NCBI GenBank assembly: GCA_913053815.1
Contig: CAJXGK010000004.1
Coordinates: forward strand, 1 to 19,449
DNA: 19,449 bases
DNA from: an uncultured Rhodanobacteraceae bacterium
Lineage (GTDB): Bacteria > Pseudomonadota > Gammaproteobacteria > Xanthomonadales > Rhodanobacteraceae
Direction of reading: 5' to 3'
Below are positions 1 through 7,749 of the stretch, in pieces (the first letter of the stretch is position 1; the number at the start of each line of letters is the position of its first letter). The notes beneath the pieces are model-generated. The model was not told where the DNA came from, did not search any database, and was given only the letters and a program-made list of their open reading frames with translations. Position numbers and translations under genes: made by a program.

Positions 1-573
1 GGTCTCTCCCGCACCGACCAGTAACACGTTGGCCTGTTCGAGTTTGATAAACATGCGTTCGGCAAGGCGCACGGCGGTATAAGCCACCGAGACCGGGTTG
101 GCACCGATACGGGTATCAGTACGAACCCGTTTGGCTACTGCAAAGGTATTCTGCAAAAGACGATCCATCGGAGTTTTCAGACTTCCTACCGCCTTGGCGA
201 TACGGTAGGCCTCCTTGATTTGTCCGAGGATTTGTGGCTCGCCAATGACCATGGATTCTAGGCCGGTAGCTACACGGAACAGGTGTCGTACCGCATCCAA
301 ACCACGGTAGCTAACCAAGAATTCGTTCAGCTTGCCACGCTTGAGGCAATGGTGTTCATGCAGCCATTCTGCTGGAATGAGTTCAGCCTCCGGGGCCACC
401 CGACAATACAGCTCGGTACGGTTACAAGTGGAGAGGATCAGAGCTTCTTCCACCCCGGGTGCGTCAGCGAGGCTGTACAGCGCCTGTTTCAGTTCATCGG
501 GGTTGAACGCAACTTTTTCGCGCAGCGCAACGGGAGCGGTAAGGTAGTTGAGTCCGTAAGCGATCAAGGTCAT
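1..573 (-). CDS. hemA: Glutamyl-tRNA reductase, N-terminal part (runs off the left edge)
   Basis: HemA reduces glutamyl-tRNA(Glu) to glutamate-1-semialdehyde with NADPH, the first committed step of C5-pathway tetrapyrrole synthesis in the cytosol. I translated the minus strand by hand and read 191 codons from the ATG at 573 to the window edge with no stop. The N-terminus [19 protein letters not shown] matches the family. [10 protein letters not shown] near residues 48-57 holds the catalytic cysteine. The segment [20 protein letters not shown] follows near residue 104. The fragment ends in VLLVGAGET, the first glycine-rich loop of the NADPH-binding domain, so the rest of that domain and the dimerisation domain lie outside the window. 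No strong Shine-Dalgarno precedes the ATG, but no better start is visible. It diverges from the TPR-lolB-ispE operon, the usual arrangement in gammaproteobacteria. Confidence 0.96.
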   Translation of the reverse strand, partial: MTLIAYGLNYLTAPVALREKVAFNPDELKQALYSLADAPGVEEALILSTCNRTELYCRVAPEAELIPAEWLHEHHCLKRGKLNEFLVSYRGLDAVRHLFRVATGLESMVIGEPQILGQIKEAYRIAKAVGSLKTPMDRLLQNTFAVAKRVRTDTRIGANPVSVAYTAVRLAERMFIKLEQANVLLVGAGET

Positions 574-634
574 GAGTGGGGGTAGGTCAGGAATCGGATA
601 AACTTTACGTCTAGACAGACTGGAACAGGCGGCC

Positions 635-650
635 CGATCCTGATGGATCG
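635..650. promoter_or_regulatory. Perfect 6-bp inverted repeat between hemA and the TPR gene
   Basis: CGATCC-TGAT-GGATCG is a perfect dyad in the divergent intergenic region. It could be an operator or a small hairpin in the 5' leader. It includes the first base of the GTG at 650, which argues mildly for the downstream GTG at 674 as the real start of the TPR gene. I could not identify a clear promoter for either gene in this gap. Confidence 0.3.
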
Positions 651-673
651 TGCGGATTCAGTGGGAGAAGATT

Positions 674-2425
674 GTGCAGAGTGCATTACGCAAGTTTAAA
701 GGTAGGCAATCCATAGCATTTCGATCTGGCGTGATGCTTACTATCGTGCTGGGTGGGTGTGCAACCGTGTCACCCTATCCTAGCGCCAAGAACGCCTCAA
801 CGCATGTCCTTCAGCCACTTGCTGCGATGCAAGTGCCTGCTACCCCTGCGGCCCAGACCATGACTGAGTTGTTACAAGGGGATTTTGCACTTCGTCAAGA
901 TCGCCTCAAGGAGGCGGCTGCTGCCTACGCCCAAGCAATGCGTTCTTCATCGGATCCACGAGTGGCGGCCCAGACGGTTGCTCTGGCCATCGGTATAGGT
1001 CGTGCCACTTTGGCCCAAGCGGCTCTGGCGCGTTGGCAGGTTCTGGGTGCCAGCCAGGCGGAGTTGGCCGATGCCAGGGCCCGGTTGGCTTTGCAGCAAG
1101 GACAGAAAATGGCTGCGGTTCGTGCGCTGCGTGACTTGCGTGGGCCCGGTAGTGATGGTGATTGGGCGGCCGTTTTTCGGGTACTGGTTTTAGCCCGTGA
1201 TCGGGCGCTGGCGGGTGTTGTACTGGAAGCCCTGGCCACGCCGATGCAGTTACCCGGCGACCGCAGTCAGATCTGGGTGGCCACCAGCCAGCTCGCCGAG
1301 AGATTGGGTCGATATGACTTTGCCCGGCATCTGGCCAATACTGAAATTGCCCACTTCGGAGATGCGCGGGGTTACTTATGGCGCGCCATGTTGGCCCGTC
1401 GCGACGGCAGTGCCGGGCAAGCTGATAGGCTGTTACGCAAAGGCCTGGTATACCATCCAAAAAATATCTCCTTGCGGCTGGCTTATGCCGGCGAACTGGC
1501 TAAGCGTGGCGATTTTAGTGCCGCCTTGCGCTGGCTCGCTCAGGGACCACAGAATACCCGGACCTTTCGCTTGCGCGCCGCCTATGCCGTCAAGCTGGAT
1601 GATCACCTCAAGTTGGCCGTGATCTATGCTGAACTGGCCCGTGCTCCGGCCGCCATACGAACCCAGAGCCTGTTCCTGCTGGGACAGTTAGCTGAGGTAC
1701 TCAAGCGGCCTGCTGCTGCGTTACGGTGGTATGTCCAGGTACCCCGCAGCAGTCCGCAAGCTTTTCTTGCGGGCACCCGCCGGGCGGTACTGTTGAATCA
1801 GGACGGCCATTACCAGAAAGCGATGCAGTTGGCTATTGAGCTGACCAGAGAACAGACCAAAAACCCGGATAATTTCCGTCGTGGCTTAGTTTTACAGGCT
1901 GAGCTGGCGATGCGCGCCCATGATTATGCCGCGGCTATTATCGTCTATCGGCGCGCTCTATTGTTGAAACCCGGCGACATCAAACTACTGTATGCGCAGG
2001 GTGTTGCTGAAGCCGAGGTGGGGAATGTCGATGCGGCAGTGCGTGATTTGCGCCGGCTATTACGGCTCAAGCCCGATGATATGGAGGCTGTCAATGCATT
2101 GGGTTATACCCTCGCCGATGCGGGACGCGATCTTCCAGAAGCAGAAAAACTACTGAGCAGGGCTTTGGCGGCTCGCCCCGGAAGCGCCGCAGTCAATGAT
2201 TCCTGGGGATGGTTGCAGTATCGGCTTGGCCATCTCCAGACGGCGGAATTGGCCTTGCGTAAGGCTTGGAAACTCAGCCGGAATGCTGATATTGGTGCGC
2301 ATTTAGCTATCGTGCTATGGAAGCGGGGGGCGGTTTCCGAAGCTCGCAAGATATTGCAACAGGCCCGACAGATTGACCCTCATAACCGCGCGGTGAATAA
2401 GGCACTGGCCCGGATCGGCACATGA
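674..2425 (+). CDS. TPR-repeat outer-membrane lipoprotein upstream of lolB
   Basis: This is a predicted lipoprotein of about 583 residues built mostly of tetratricopeptide repeats, which act as protein-protein interaction scaffolds. After a basic N-terminus there is a hydrophobic stretch ending in the lipobox LGGC (cysteine about residue 29), followed by a low-complexity linker. TPR-like helices such as the segment around RRALLLKPGDIKLLYAQGVA, with repeating A..Y..AL.L.P spacing, fill the protein and are clearest in the C-terminal third. I chose the GTG at 674 because GGAG at 664-667 sits 6 bases before it. The in-frame GTG at 650 has no ribosome site and would add 8 residues. The stop overlaps the lolB start (ATGA), so the two are translationally coupled. 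A similar TPR gene precedes lolB in Pseudomonas and relatives. Its exact role is not established, although the position suggests envelope or lipoprotein biology. Confidence 0.85.
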   Translation: MQSALRKFKGRQSIAFRSGVMLTIVLGGCATVSPYPSAKNASTHVLQPLAAMQVPATPAAQTMTELLQGDFALRQDRLKEAAAAYAQAMRSSSDPRVAAQTVALAIGIGRATLAQAALARWQVLGASQAELADARARLALQQGQKMAAVRALRDLRGPGSDGDWAAVFRVLVLARDRALAGVVLEALATPMQLPGDRSQIWVATSQLAERLGRYDFARHLANTEIAHFGDARGYLWRAMLARRDGSAGQADRLLRKGLVYHPKNISLRLAYAGELAKRGDFSAALRWLAQGPQNTRTFRLRAAYAVKLDDHLKLAVIYAELARAPAAIRTQSLFLLGQLAEVLKRPAAALRWYVQVPRSSPQAFLAGTRRAVLLNQDGHYQKAMQLAIELTREQTKNPDNFRRGLVLQAELAMRAHDYAAAIIVYRRALLLKPGDIKLLYAQGVAEAEVGNVDAAVRDLRRLLRLKPDDMEAVNALGYTLADAGRDLPEAEKLLSRALAARPGSAAVNDSWGWLQYRLGHLQTAELALRKAWKLSRNADIGAHLAIVLWKRGAVSEARKILQQARQIDPHNRAVNKALARIGT

Positions 2426-3066
2426 AATATTGGCATGCATCCCTGTTGCTGGGCCTCGTCGTTATCGGCCTGAGCGCTTGTGCTCCGTTACCGGTGCGTC
2501 CCGGTACGCGGCTACAGCGTGCCGCCCAAGCCCGCCGGGTACAGGCTCTAGACAGGATCCAGTCCTGGAGTCTGAGTGGGCGGATCGGGGTTGCCAATGG
2601 CCGCCAAGGTGGCAGCGGTGGCTTCACTTGGAATAATCGCCCAGGTGGCTTTCAGTTTGTTGTTCGTGCCCCCATAACCGGCCACAGCTATAGTCTCGAT
2701 GCCGTACCAGGGCAAATGGCCTGTTTGGCCGGACTGCATCCGCAACCAGTCTGTGGCCCTGATGCGGAGGCCCTGCTCAATAACACCCTGGGCTGGAGGG
2801 TGCCGATTGCCGAACTGCGCGCCTGGGTCATGGGTTTGGCCGCAGTGGGATCACCGGCCAAGCTTGGCTTTACGCCTGATGGTGAGCTTGCAAGCTTGTA
2901 TCAAGACGGCTGGCAGGTCCGTTACAGCGACTGGGACGCTAATACCCGACCGGTATCAATGCCGCACCGGATCACCGCCCGCAAACCACCGTTTTCGGTG
3001 CGCTTGTATGTGGAACAGTGGCATCTCGACCATTTGTCGCACAGTTTGCCGAAGTCCGGCAGGTGA
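2422..3066 (+). CDS. lolB: Outer-membrane lipoprotein receptor LolB
   Basis: LolB takes lipoproteins from the periplasmic carrier LolA and inserts them into the inner leaflet of the outer membrane. The protein is 214 residues, close to the family norm. It has a signal sequence ending in the lipobox LSAC with the lipidated cysteine at residue 20. Alanine rather than aspartate follows the cysteine, which fits outer-membrane sorting. The family pattern appears in the core: SWSLSGRIGV near residue 50, then LGWRVPIAELRAWVMGL near residue 123, the usual central signature. The start codon overlaps the TPR gene stop by 4 bases. The TGA stop overlaps the preferred ispE ATG by one base. The three genes are therefore one transcript, matching the lolB-ispE pairing known in gammaproteobacteria. 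Confidence 0.93.
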   Translation: MKYWHASLLLGLVVIGLSACAPLPVRPGTRLQRAAQARRVQALDRIQSWSLSGRIGVANGRQGGSGGFTWNNRPGGFQFVVRAPITGHSYSLDAVPGQMACLAGLHPQPVCGPDAEALLNNTLGWRVPIAELRAWVMGLAAVGSPAKLGFTPDGELASLYQDGWQVRYSDWDANTRPVSMPHRITARKPPFSVRLYVEQWHLDHLSHSLPKSGR

Positions 3067-3956
3067 TGGGCAAATTCGACTCCAGAATTGTGGCTGAGCC
3101 GGGTTGGAGCGCCTGGCCTGCACCCGCTAAGCTCAACCTGAATCTGTATATCGTCGGCCGTCGTGAGGACGGCTATCATCTGCTGCAAAGTGTTTTTCGT
3201 TTTTTGGAATGGGGCGATACGGTTTGGTTACGAGTCCGCGATGATGGTTGTGTAGTCCGTCATGTCGGTGCCGAGGGGGTGGCTGAGGAGGTTGATCTGG
3301 TGGTTCGTGCCGCGCGGTTGTTGCAAAGGCACCACGCGCTTGGAAGTGGCGTCGATCTTGCCCTGGACAAGCAAATCTCCTTGGGCGGAGGGCTTGGAGG
3401 AGGCAGCTCGGATGCCGCCAGCGTACTAGTTGGCCTCAATCTTCTATGGGGTTGCAAACTGGATGTGGAGGCCTTGGCGAGCTTGGCATTGCAATTGGGT
3501 GCAGACGTACCGGTGTTTGTCCGTGGTCACAATAGCGTAGCTGAAGGAGTCGGTGAACGGCTGACTTCGGTATCGTTACCCCACCGTTGGTATGTGTTGC
3601 TCGATCCGGGTATTTCGGTACCCACTGGACCACTGTTCCAAGCACCTGAATTGACACGCAATGCGCCAGCAAGGAAACTACCCGGCTTACTTTCCGAGAC
3701 CGCGATGGATAATGTCTTCGAACCCGTGGTTCGAGCACGCTATCCTGAATTGTGTGCCGCACTTGATTGGGCTGGAAAGTTTGGACGCGCCCGACTTAGC
3801 GGTACGGGGGCAACGGTTTTTCTGGAAATGGAATCCGAGGCGACGGCCCGAACCATGGCGGCACCATGGAAGGCCCGAGTAGTGCGTGGCGCGGATCATT
3901 CGTCACTGCTTGATGTCATGGAACAATTTTCGTTGGGGCGTAGCCAAGTTGGTTAA
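3066..3956 (+). CDS. ispE: 4-diphosphocytidyl-2-C-methyl-D-erythritol kinase
   Basis: IspE phosphorylates the 2-hydroxyl of CDP-methylerythritol with ATP, the fourth step of the MEP isoprenoid pathway. It is a cytosolic GHMP-family kinase. The N-terminal motif [13 protein letters not shown] (lysine near residue 22) and REDGYHLL are diagnostic. The glycine-rich ATP loop [13 protein letters not shown] lies near residue 105. I chose the ATG at 3066 (TGATG overlap with lolB), giving 296 residues. An in-frame ATG at 3018 would add 16 residues lying inside lolB that do not look like IspE. The oddity is at the other end. After the family's usual ending around ADHSSLLDV, the frame continues to a stop at 3954-3956, inside the tRNA-Gln gene. 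The last codons (LGRSQVG) are the tRNA acceptor and D-arm sequence. Confidence 0.95.
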   Translation: MGKFDSRIVAEPGWSAWPAPAKLNLNLYIVGRREDGYHLLQSVFRFLEWGDTVWLRVRDDGCVVRHVGAEGVAEEVDLVVRAARLLQRHHALGSGVDLALDKQISLGGGLGGGSSDAASVLVGLNLLWGCKLDVEALASLALQLGADVPVFVRGHNSVAEGVGERLTSVSLPHRWYVLLDPGISVPTGPLFQAPELTRNAPARKLPGLLSETAMDNVFEPVVRARYPELCAALDWAGKFGRARLSGTGATVFLEMESEATARTMAAPWKARVVRGADHSSLLDVMEQFSLGRSQVG

Positions 3957-4010
3957 GGCACCGGATTTTGATTCCGGCATGCGCAGGTTCGAATCCTGCC
4001 GCCCCAGCCA
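3934..4010 (+). tRNA. tRNA-Gln (anticodon TTG)
   Basis: A complete 77-base cloverleaf can be folded by hand. The acceptor strand TGGGGCG (3934-3940) pairs with CGCCCCA (4000-4006). The D-arm is GCC..GGC. The anticodon stem CCGGA/TCCGG encloses the loop TTTTGAT with anticodon TTG at 3968-3970. The T-arm is GCAGG-TTCGAAT-CCTGC. The discriminator G is followed by an encoded CCA (4008-4010). It decodes CAA (and CAG by wobble) as glutamine. It lies between ispE and prs as in many gammaproteobacteria. Its first 23 bases are also ispE coding sequence, and I see no convincing promoter just upstream, so it is probably made from the ispE transcript. Confidence 0.97.
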
Positions 4011-4045
4011 TTGATTTAACCGATTTTATTAACCAAGGCCAAGGC

Positions 4046-5008
4046 ATGGACACTTCTCCCAGTGGATTGATGCTGTTTACCGGTAATGCTAATCGCCCCC
4101 TAGCACTGGATGTCGCGCATCAGCTCGGCATCCCTCTTGGCAAGGCCTTGGTCAGTACCTTTTCGGATGGCGAGGTGCAGGTTGAGATCGAGGAGAGCGT
4201 ACGGCGCAGTGAGGTGTTCGTCATGCAGCCCACCTGCGCCCCGGCTGCAGAGAATTTCATGGAGCTCTTGGTGTTGGTGGACGCATTGAAGCGGGCTTCA
4301 GCTTCCAGTATTACTGCGGTATTGCCGTATTTTGGCTATGCCCGGCAGGATCGCCGGCCACGTTCGTCAAGAGTACCGATTTCTGCCAAGCTGGCCGCGC
4401 AGATGATTAGTTCGGCGAGTACTGATCGGGTTCTTACTGTGGATCTGCATGCCGATCAGATCCAGGGATTTTTTGATGTTCCGGTCGACAATGTCTATGC
4501 TTCACCGGTATTACTGGCGGATATATGGCGCAAATATGCTGGCGATAATCTGATCGTGGTCAGCCCGGATGTCGGTGGGGTGGTGCGCGCCCGAGCGATT
4601 GCCAAGCGCCTGGATGACGCTGACCTGGCGATTATCGATAAACGCCGTCCTCGTCCGGGGGAAGCTATCGTGATGAATATCATCGGTGACGTATCAGGCA
4701 AGACCTGTGTGCTGGTGGATGATATTGTCGATACCTCAGGAACCTTGTGTGCGGCGGCGGTGGCTTTGAAAAAACAAGGGGCTCGCAAGGTGGTAGCCTA
4801 TTGTGTTCATCCGGTACTATCCGGCCCGGCGGTAGCCAATATTGAGGCGTCGGCACTGGATGAATTAGTGGTAACCGATACCATTCCTTTGCATCAACAG
4901 GCTCTGAATTGTAGCCGTATCCGGCAACTCTCTGTTGCGGAGCTGTTGGCTGAGACTATTCGGCGTATGGCTTTTGGAGAGTCGGTGAGTTCGCTGTACG
5001 TCGATTGA
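4046..5008 (+). CDS. prs: Ribose-phosphate pyrophosphokinase (PRPP synthetase)
   Basis: Prs makes PRPP from ribose-5-phosphate and ATP, feeding purine, pyrimidine, histidine, tryptophan and NAD synthesis in the cytosol. All landmarks of the family are present. [10 protein letters not shown] is near residue 39, the catalytic flexible loop [11 protein letters not shown] near residue 98, and [18 protein letters not shown] near residue 132. IIDKRRPR is near residue 196, with catalytic lysine and arginine. The PRPP loop [11 protein letters not shown] is near residue 224. I chose the ATG at 4046 (AAGG just before it), giving 320 residues. An ATG at 4070 would start directly at the conserved LFTGNAN and is also possible. 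The longer frame reaching back to 3968 would read through the tRNA and is not credible. It starts 35 bases after tRNA-Gln. Confidence 0.95.
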   Translation: MDTSPSGLMLFTGNANRPLALDVAHQLGIPLGKALVSTFSDGEVQVEIEESVRRSEVFVMQPTCAPAAENFMELLVLVDALKRASASSITAVLPYFGYARQDRRPRSSRVPISAKLAAQMISSASTDRVLTVDLHADQIQGFFDVPVDNVYASPVLLADIWRKYAGDNLIVVSPDVGGVVRARAIAKRLDDADLAIIDKRRPRPGEAIVMNIIGDVSGKTCVLVDDIVDTSGTLCAAAVALKKQGARKVVAYCVHPVLSGPAVANIEASALDELVVTDTIPLHQQALNCSRIRQLSVAELLAETIRRMAFGESVSSLYVD

Positions 5009-5106
5009 ATCGCAACGATTTTTATCTGCACTGTGGATGGGTGTGGGTAGTATGTGTCGGGATTCACCCCTGATTATTCGTGCCCTGTTGGTCGCGGCGG
5101 GGCTTC

Positions 5107-5128
5107 GCTGTCGAAGACAGCTTTTTTT
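5107..5128 (+). terminator. Rho-independent terminator between prs and rplY, in the rplY leader
   Basis: A perfect 6-bp stem GCTGTC/GACAGC with a GAA triloop is followed directly by seven T (5122-5128). This is a canonical intrinsic terminator for prs, but it ends only about 15 bases before the rplY ATG. rplY must therefore be read from a transcript that passes it, or start inside the prs-rplY gap and still cross it. A competing 5-bp hairpin, CTTCG (5103-5107) with CGAAG (5112-5116), uses the left arm and loop of the terminator and would exclude it. Confidence 0.75.
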
Positions 5129-5143
5129 GTAGGGTAGAACAAC

Positions 5144-5806
5144 ATGACTGTTAATCACGAAATTAAGGCCGCAGGTCGCCAGGGCACAGGAAGAGGTGCG
5201 AGCCGCCGCCTGCGTCGTGCCAATAAGGTCCCGGCCATCATTTACGGCGGCGTCACGGCACCGGAAAATATTCAGCTTGACCATAACGACGTGCTATTGG
5301 CGGCCCGCAGTGAGTGGTTTTTTTCTTCGATCCTTGATCTTTCGGTCGATGGCAAGAAGCAGAAGGTTTTTTTGCGCGACTACCAAAAACACCCTGTAAA
5401 GCAGCAGATGCTGCATCTTGATTTCCTGCGTGTTGACGAAAATCGAATTCTGCGAGTTCAGATTCCTTTGCACTTCGTGAATGAAGATCAAGCACCTGCT
5501 TCGAAGCTTTCGGGTGTACTGATCAACCACGAGATGGCCGAGATTGAGATCACCTGTCGGCCCTCCCAGCTTCCCGAGCACATTGCGGTGGATCTGTCCG
5601 GTCTTAACAAGGGCGATGTCATTCACATGTCTGATCTGGTGTTACCGGAAGGTGTGGAAATTCCCGAACTCAATCTCGGCAAGGAACACGACCACACCGT
5701 TGTTGCGGCCAAAGAAGCCCGCGTGCAAGTTGAGGAAGAAACCACCTCAAGTGAAGAACCGGCAGCCTCCGATGACACGGCTGGTGAAGAGTCCAAGGAA
5801 GACTGA
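5144..5806 (+). CDS. rplY: 50S ribosomal protein L25 (long CTC form)
   Basis: L25 binds loop E of 5S rRNA in the large ribosomal subunit. At 220 residues this is the long CTC/TL5 type: an N-terminal 5S-binding barrel (about residues 1-95), then the CTC beta domain, then an acidic tail ending in EESKED. The N-terminus has the basic RQGTGRGASRRLRRANKVPA followed by IIYGG, typical of L25. FLRDYQKHPVKQQMLHLDFLRV near residue 84 is also typical. The ATG at 5144 follows AGGG at 5131-5134 with suitable spacing. It lies between prs and pth, its usual place in Pseudomonas-like genomes. The leader contains an intrinsic terminator, so its expression may be controlled at the level of read-through. Confidence 0.95.
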   Translation: MTVNHEIKAAGRQGTGRGASRRLRRANKVPAIIYGGVTAPENIQLDHNDVLLAARSEWFFSSILDLSVDGKKQKVFLRDYQKHPVKQQMLHLDFLRVDENRILRVQIPLHFVNEDQAPASKLSGVLINHEMAEIEITCRPSQLPEHIAVDLSGLNKGDVIHMSDLVLPEGVEIPELNLGKEHDHTVVAAKEARVQVEEETTSSEEPAASDDTAGEESKED

Positions 5807-5862
5807 GTCCTATCCCGGGCCGCTTGAATGAACCCGGGGTGGTCCGCTTGGCGCCTTTGCGT

Positions 5863-6459
5863 ATGCATGGTATCAAACTGATTGTGGGCCTCGGTAACCC
5901 CGGGGCCGAATATTTGCGGACCCGGCATAATATCGGGTTCTGGCTGGTGGATACCTTGGCCCGTGCTGAGGGGGTGCGGTTTGTGTCCGAACGCAAGCTA
6001 CATGGTGAAACCTGCCGGATCCGGATCGGCGGTCATGAAGTGCGCTTACTCAAGCCCATGACTTTCATGAACCATAGCGGACGCGCAGTGCTGGCAACCA
6101 TAAATTATTGGAAATACGACTTGGCCGAGTGCTTGGTTGTGCACGACGATCTGGATCTGCCGCCGGGGGTGGCACGGCTCAAGTTTGATGGGGGCCATGG
6201 CGGGCAGAATGGCTTGCGCGACATCATCCAGCAAGTGGGGGATCGTCGCTTTCATCGGTTGCGGTTTGGAATCGGCCATCCGGGGCTACGCGATCAGGTC
6301 ACCCCGTGGGTGTTGGGTCGGCCTTCGGCGGAGGATGAGGGGGCCATGCTGGATGCGGTGGGCCGGGCCTTGGATATATTGCCCCGAGTGCTCGAGGGAG
6401 CGTTCAACGCGGCTATGCAACAACTGCACACTGTCGAGATAAGGCCCGGAGATGGATGA
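5863..6459 (+). CDS. pth: Peptidyl-tRNA hydrolase
   Basis: Pth cleaves the ester bond of peptidyl-tRNAs that drop off ribosomes, recycling tRNA in the cytosol. The N-terminus KLIVGLGNPGAEYLRTRHNI holds the catalytic histidine (about residue 22). MTFMNHSGRAV supplies the conserved asparagine near residue 68. VVHDDLDLPPG near residue 92 supplies the catalytic aspartate. GGHGGQNGLRDI near residue 108 is also diagnostic. From the ATG at 5863 the protein is 198 residues, close to the E. coli length. The start is uncertain because no Shine-Dalgarno precedes this ATG. A TTG at 5848, five bases after GGGGTGG, and a TTG at 5824 are in frame and would add 5 or 13 residues. It is 56 bases downstream of rplY and probably co-transcribed. 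Confidence 0.95.
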   Translation: MHGIKLIVGLGNPGAEYLRTRHNIGFWLVDTLARAEGVRFVSERKLHGETCRIRIGGHEVRLLKPMTFMNHSGRAVLATINYWKYDLAECLVVHDDLDLPPGVARLKFDGGHGGQNGLRDIIQQVGDRRFHRLRFGIGHPGLRDQVTPWVLGRPSAEDEGAMLDAVGRALDILPRVLEGAFNAAMQQLHTVEIRPGDG

Positions 6460-6588
6460 GTAGGGGGGCACTGAAGGGGGTCAACACATCGGGTTGCTGT
6501 GAACGGGGTTAGGTCTATTCAGACGTGATATGCGAGACGAGTGCAGGCATTCGGTTGGCGTTTCCCGTCTCTGGTTTATGGAGTTGCC

Positions 6589-7680
6589 ATGGGTATCCAA
6601 TGCGGTATCGTCGGTTTGCCAAATGTCGGCAAGTCGACGCTGTTTAACGCTTTGACCAAGGCCGGTATTGCCTCGGCCAATTTTCCTTTTTGTACCATCG
6701 ATCCGAATGTGGGCAGGGTGCCGGTTCCCGATCCGCGTCTGGCGCAATTGGCGGCTATTGTCAAACCACAACGGATCCTGCCGACTACGATGGAGTTTGT
6801 CGATATTGCCGGCTTGGTCGCCGGAGCATCCAAGGGCGAGGGCCTGGGTAACAAATTTCTCGCCCACATTCGCGAGGTCGATGCGATCGCCCATGTGGTG
6901 CGGTGCTTTGAACATGACGATATCGTGCATGTACAGGGTCGGGTGGATCCAGTCGCTGATATCGAGACGATCGACACCGAGCTGGCTCTGGCTGATATGG
7001 AAACCGTGGACAAGGCCCTGGCGCGAGTTGAGCGGGCGGCTAAAGCTCATGACAAGGAGGCCGTTGCCCGGCGACCGTTACTGCAGAAGCTCGCCGAGGG
7101 GTTGAATCAGGGACATCCAGCCAGGACCCTGCAATTTGATCCAGATGAACAGGTGCTGCTGCGCGATCTGTTCCTGCTTACCTTGAAACCCATGATGTAC
7201 ATTGCCAATGTTCTGGAGGATGGTTTCGAGAATAATCCGCATCTCGATGCGATGCGTGCCCGAGCTGCGCAGGAAGGTGCCGAGGTGGTGCCGGTTTGTG
7301 CTGAGATTGAGGCTGAACTGATTCAGTTAGAGCCTGAAGACCGGGTCGCATTTCTTGCCGACATGGGACTACAGGAGGCGGGTCTGGATCGGGTTATCCA
7401 TGCGGCTTACCGCTTACTGGGGATGCAGACCTATTTTACTGCCGGGGTTAAGGAAGTTCGGGCCTGGACGGTCAAACAGGGTTCGACGGCACCCCAGGCT
7501 GCCGGGGTGATTCATACGGATTTTGAGCGCGGATTTATTCGTGCCGAAACCATTGCCTTTAAGGATTTCATTCGGTACCAGGGGGAAAGTGGGGCCAGGG
7601 AAGTGGGCCGCCTACGTCTGGAAGGTAAGGACTATGTGGTTCAGGAAGGTGATGTACTGCATTTCCGTTTCAACGTCTGA
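6589..7680 (+). CDS. ychF: Redox-regulated ATPase / ribosome-binding YchF (OBG family)
   Basis: YchF (EngD, OLA1) is a cytosolic OBG-type P-loop NTPase that prefers ATP, binds ribosomes and is linked to oxidative-stress control. The P-loop GLPNVGKST is at residues 9-17. The switch region [11 protein letters not shown] follows near residue 35 and DIAGLV near residue 69. Instead of the GTP-specifying NKxD motif there is NVLE near residue 206, which explains ATP preference in this family. A coiled-coil insertion (about 130-200) and a C-terminal TGS domain ending in VLHFRFNV complete it. The ATG at 6589 follows GGAG at 6580-6583 and gives 363 residues, the same length as the E. coli protein. A longer frame from 6541 lacks family similarity. 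The gap of 129 bases after pth suggests it may have its own promoter. Confidence 0.96.
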   Translation: MGIQCGIVGLPNVGKSTLFNALTKAGIASANFPFCTIDPNVGRVPVPDPRLAQLAAIVKPQRILPTTMEFVDIAGLVAGASKGEGLGNKFLAHIREVDAIAHVVRCFEHDDIVHVQGRVDPVADIETIDTELALADMETVDKALARVERAAKAHDKEAVARRPLLQKLAEGLNQGHPARTLQFDPDEQVLLRDLFLLTLKPMMYIANVLEDGFENNPHLDAMRARAAQEGAEVVPVCAEIEAELIQLEPEDRVAFLADMGLQEAGLDRVIHAAYRLLGMQTYFTAGVKEVRAWTVKQGSTAPQAAGVIHTDFERGFIRAETIAFKDFIRYQGESGAREVGRLRLEGKDYVVQEGDVLHFRFNV

Positions 7681-7749
7681 ACAGGTTCTCGAAAGGAATC
7701 CCTCTGCGTAGATGGCTAGTTATCACGACGATGGCGACTTCCGGGGGGC

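Noticed and set aside
283..585. Plus-strand frame of 100 codons over the hemA region
   Set aside because: It is antisense to hemA, whose minus-strand translation matches glutamyl-tRNA reductase throughout.
3018..3065. Upstream ATG for ispE inside lolB
   Set aside because: The 16 added residues are a shadow of lolB coding sequence. The TGATG junction at 3064-3068 is the better start.
3968..4045. Extended prs start upstream of the ATG at 4046
   Set aside because: The extension reads through the tRNA-Gln sequence and has no similarity to PRPP synthetase.
5814..5838. CCCGGG repeated at 5814-5819 and 5833-5838 between rplY and pth, able to form a hairpin
   Set aside because: There is no T-run, the stem is 6 bp with a 13-base loop, and each half is self-complementary, so it is weak as a terminator and likely chance in GC-rich DNA.
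6534..6571. GAGACG ... CGTCTC inverted repeat before ychF
   Set aside because: The arms are 6 bp separated by 26 bases with no inner pairing or T-run; chance is the simplest explanation.
7681..7749. Possible bidirectional terminator between convergent ychF and dxs
   Set aside because: CCGG.. CCGG pairing near the dxs end is short and no T-run follows on either strand, so I cannot support it.
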